A stretch of 64,000 nt of DNA. Origin: CAVTQY01 sp963736975. GTDB lineage: Bacteria; Pseudomonadota; Alphaproteobacteria; Acetobacterales; Acetobacteraceae. The number at the start of each line of letters is the position of its first letter. Positions within the stretch are counted from its first letter, which is position 1. The stretch covers positions 4,030,001-4,094,000 of the forward strand of contig CAVTQY010000001.1 of the NCBI GenBank assembly GCA_963736975.1. Reading direction: 5' to 3'. Both the position numbers and the translations under genes were made by a program. The notes under the pieces were generated by a model that did no database searches, had not been told where the DNA came from, and saw only the letters and a program-made list of their open reading frames with translations. Positions 63,133 through 64,000 of this stretch are shown here, piece after piece.

Positions 63133-64000
63133 TGCGCGCCCGGTCGTTCGCACTCCTGTCACTTGCATCGCTTTCACTCGGCGCCTGCGCGACCCCCTGG
63201 AAACCGCCGGAGATCAGTTATGACGATACACCGCGCCAGGCGGTGCTCATGCCTCCCCCGCCGCAAGCTGTGCGCATCGTCGAGCGACCGAAGCTGCTGC
63301 CCTTGCCGGGACAACTCAAGCGCCTGCCGGCCCATCATTCGGAACCATTGGAAGCCGCCGACCCACATATGCGCGTCGATGAAGCGAATGGTGCCGCGCG
63401 CGTTCAGCCGACCCGCGCCGACTATCTCAACGCGATTCAGGTCTATCCCTATTCCCCCGGTGCTCTCTACCAGGTCTATGCGGCGCCGGGGGAGATCACC
63501 GACATCGCGCTCGAGCCCGGTGAGCAGTTCGTGGGATCGGGGCCGGTCGCTGCAGGTGATACCGTGCGCTGGATTATCGGCGATACGGTGAGCGGCACAG
63601 GTCCGACGCGGCGCGTCCATATCCTGGTGAAACCCACCCGCCCCGACCTCGTCACCAACCTGATCATCAACACGGACAAACGAACCTATCATCTCGAACT
63701 CCACTCGGATGAACGGACTTATATGGCTTCGGTGTCCTGGGCCTATGCCGAAGACCAGCTCATTGCGCTTCGCGCACAGAATGCCGCGGCTGACGCCGCG
63801 ACCCCCATGGCGACCGGGGTCGATATCAACGCGCTGAACTTCCGTTATCGCATCGAGGGCGACAATCCCGCCTGACGGCCGCTGCGCGCATTCGATGATG
63901 GGCATCAGGTGTTCATTGAATTCCCGAATGGCATCGGTCAGGGCGAAATGCCACCTCTCTGGGTGATCGGTGCCGAGGGCGACGGCCAACTGGTCAACTA
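63132..64000 (+). pseudogene. trbG: TrbG, conjugal transfer protein (VirB9-like), interrupted by a stop codon
   Basis: The first 247 codons encode a lipoprotein signal (LASLSLGAC) and VirB9-type segments (IQVYPYSPGALYQVYAAPGE, DIALEPGEQF, VDINALNFRYRIEGDNPA). A TGA at 63873-63875 follows. The same frame then continues RPLRAFDDGHQVFIEFPNGI and PPLWVIGAEGDGQLVNY to the window end, exactly the expected C-terminal TrbG domain. TrbG proteins have Trp at this point, so TGG to TGA is the likely change. The C-terminal domain that binds the outer-membrane pore would be lost. Confidence 0.88.

Noticed and set aside
61117..63177. 686-codon minus-strand open frame opposite trbL-trbF
   Set aside because: Shadow of the trb operon; composition is an Arg/Asp/His-rich mirror of the real genes.
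1..64000. CRISPR arrays, rRNA genes or complete tRNA genes
   Set aside because: None found by reading both strands; only two tRNA 3' fragments are present.

Overview
The window is GC-rich DNA from an alphaproteobacterium. Several gene families point to Acetobacteraceae or a close Rhodospirillales relative: a CtrA-type regulator, many small zinc-ribbon and single-helix proteins, PhyH/HD oxygenases and rhizobial-type Trb genes. The genus cannot be fixed from the sequence alone.

Left part (1-17.5 kb) is metabolic. It opens with a winged-helix/TPR regulator that runs off the left edge, then a small lipoprotein. A cluster for flavin-dependent oxidation and uptake follows: a frameshifted luciferase-like monooxygenase and a damaged solute-binding protein, facing a LysR regulator. 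A frameshifted CoA ligase plus an enoyl-CoA hydratase come next. Then comes a four-gene minus-strand set (MFS transporter, class IV aminotransferase, PhyH oxygenase, HD-domain diiron oxygenase) that resembles the PhnY/PhnZ or TmpA/TmpB two-step oxygenase logic. The section ends with a D-2-hydroxyacid dehydrogenase, two FAD amine oxidases and an Ldh2-type oxidoreductase. Together this suggests catabolism of amino compounds.

Middle part (17.5-53.8 kb) is a mosaic accessory region. It holds broken pieces of IS66, Tn3, IS110, IS21, IS1182 and IS630 elements, two serine recombinases, integrase fragments, a tRNA-Lys 3' fragment, three SRAP fragments, structured dispersed repeats and a small-gene module present twice about 21.7 kb apart. 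Set among this debris are intact regulators: a CtrA paralogue whose receiver has lost its phosphorylation residues, two hybrid histidine kinases (one cut by a stop codon), an HTH protein and an acyl-carrier-like protein without its serine. A PLD-family lipoprotein, cytochrome b561 and an NTF2-like protein are also present.

Right part (53.8-64 kb) is a conjugation (mating-pair formation) operon in the order traG, a CopG-like gene, trbB, C, D, E, J, K, L, F, G. It starts beside a tRNA-Glu 3' fragment. traG lacks its membrane N-terminus, and trbG has a stop codon in place of a tryptophan, so the transfer system looks inactivated.

At least a dozen genes carry single-base frameshifts or stops. 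This means either real decay of an island-rich genome or residual sequence error; reads would decide.
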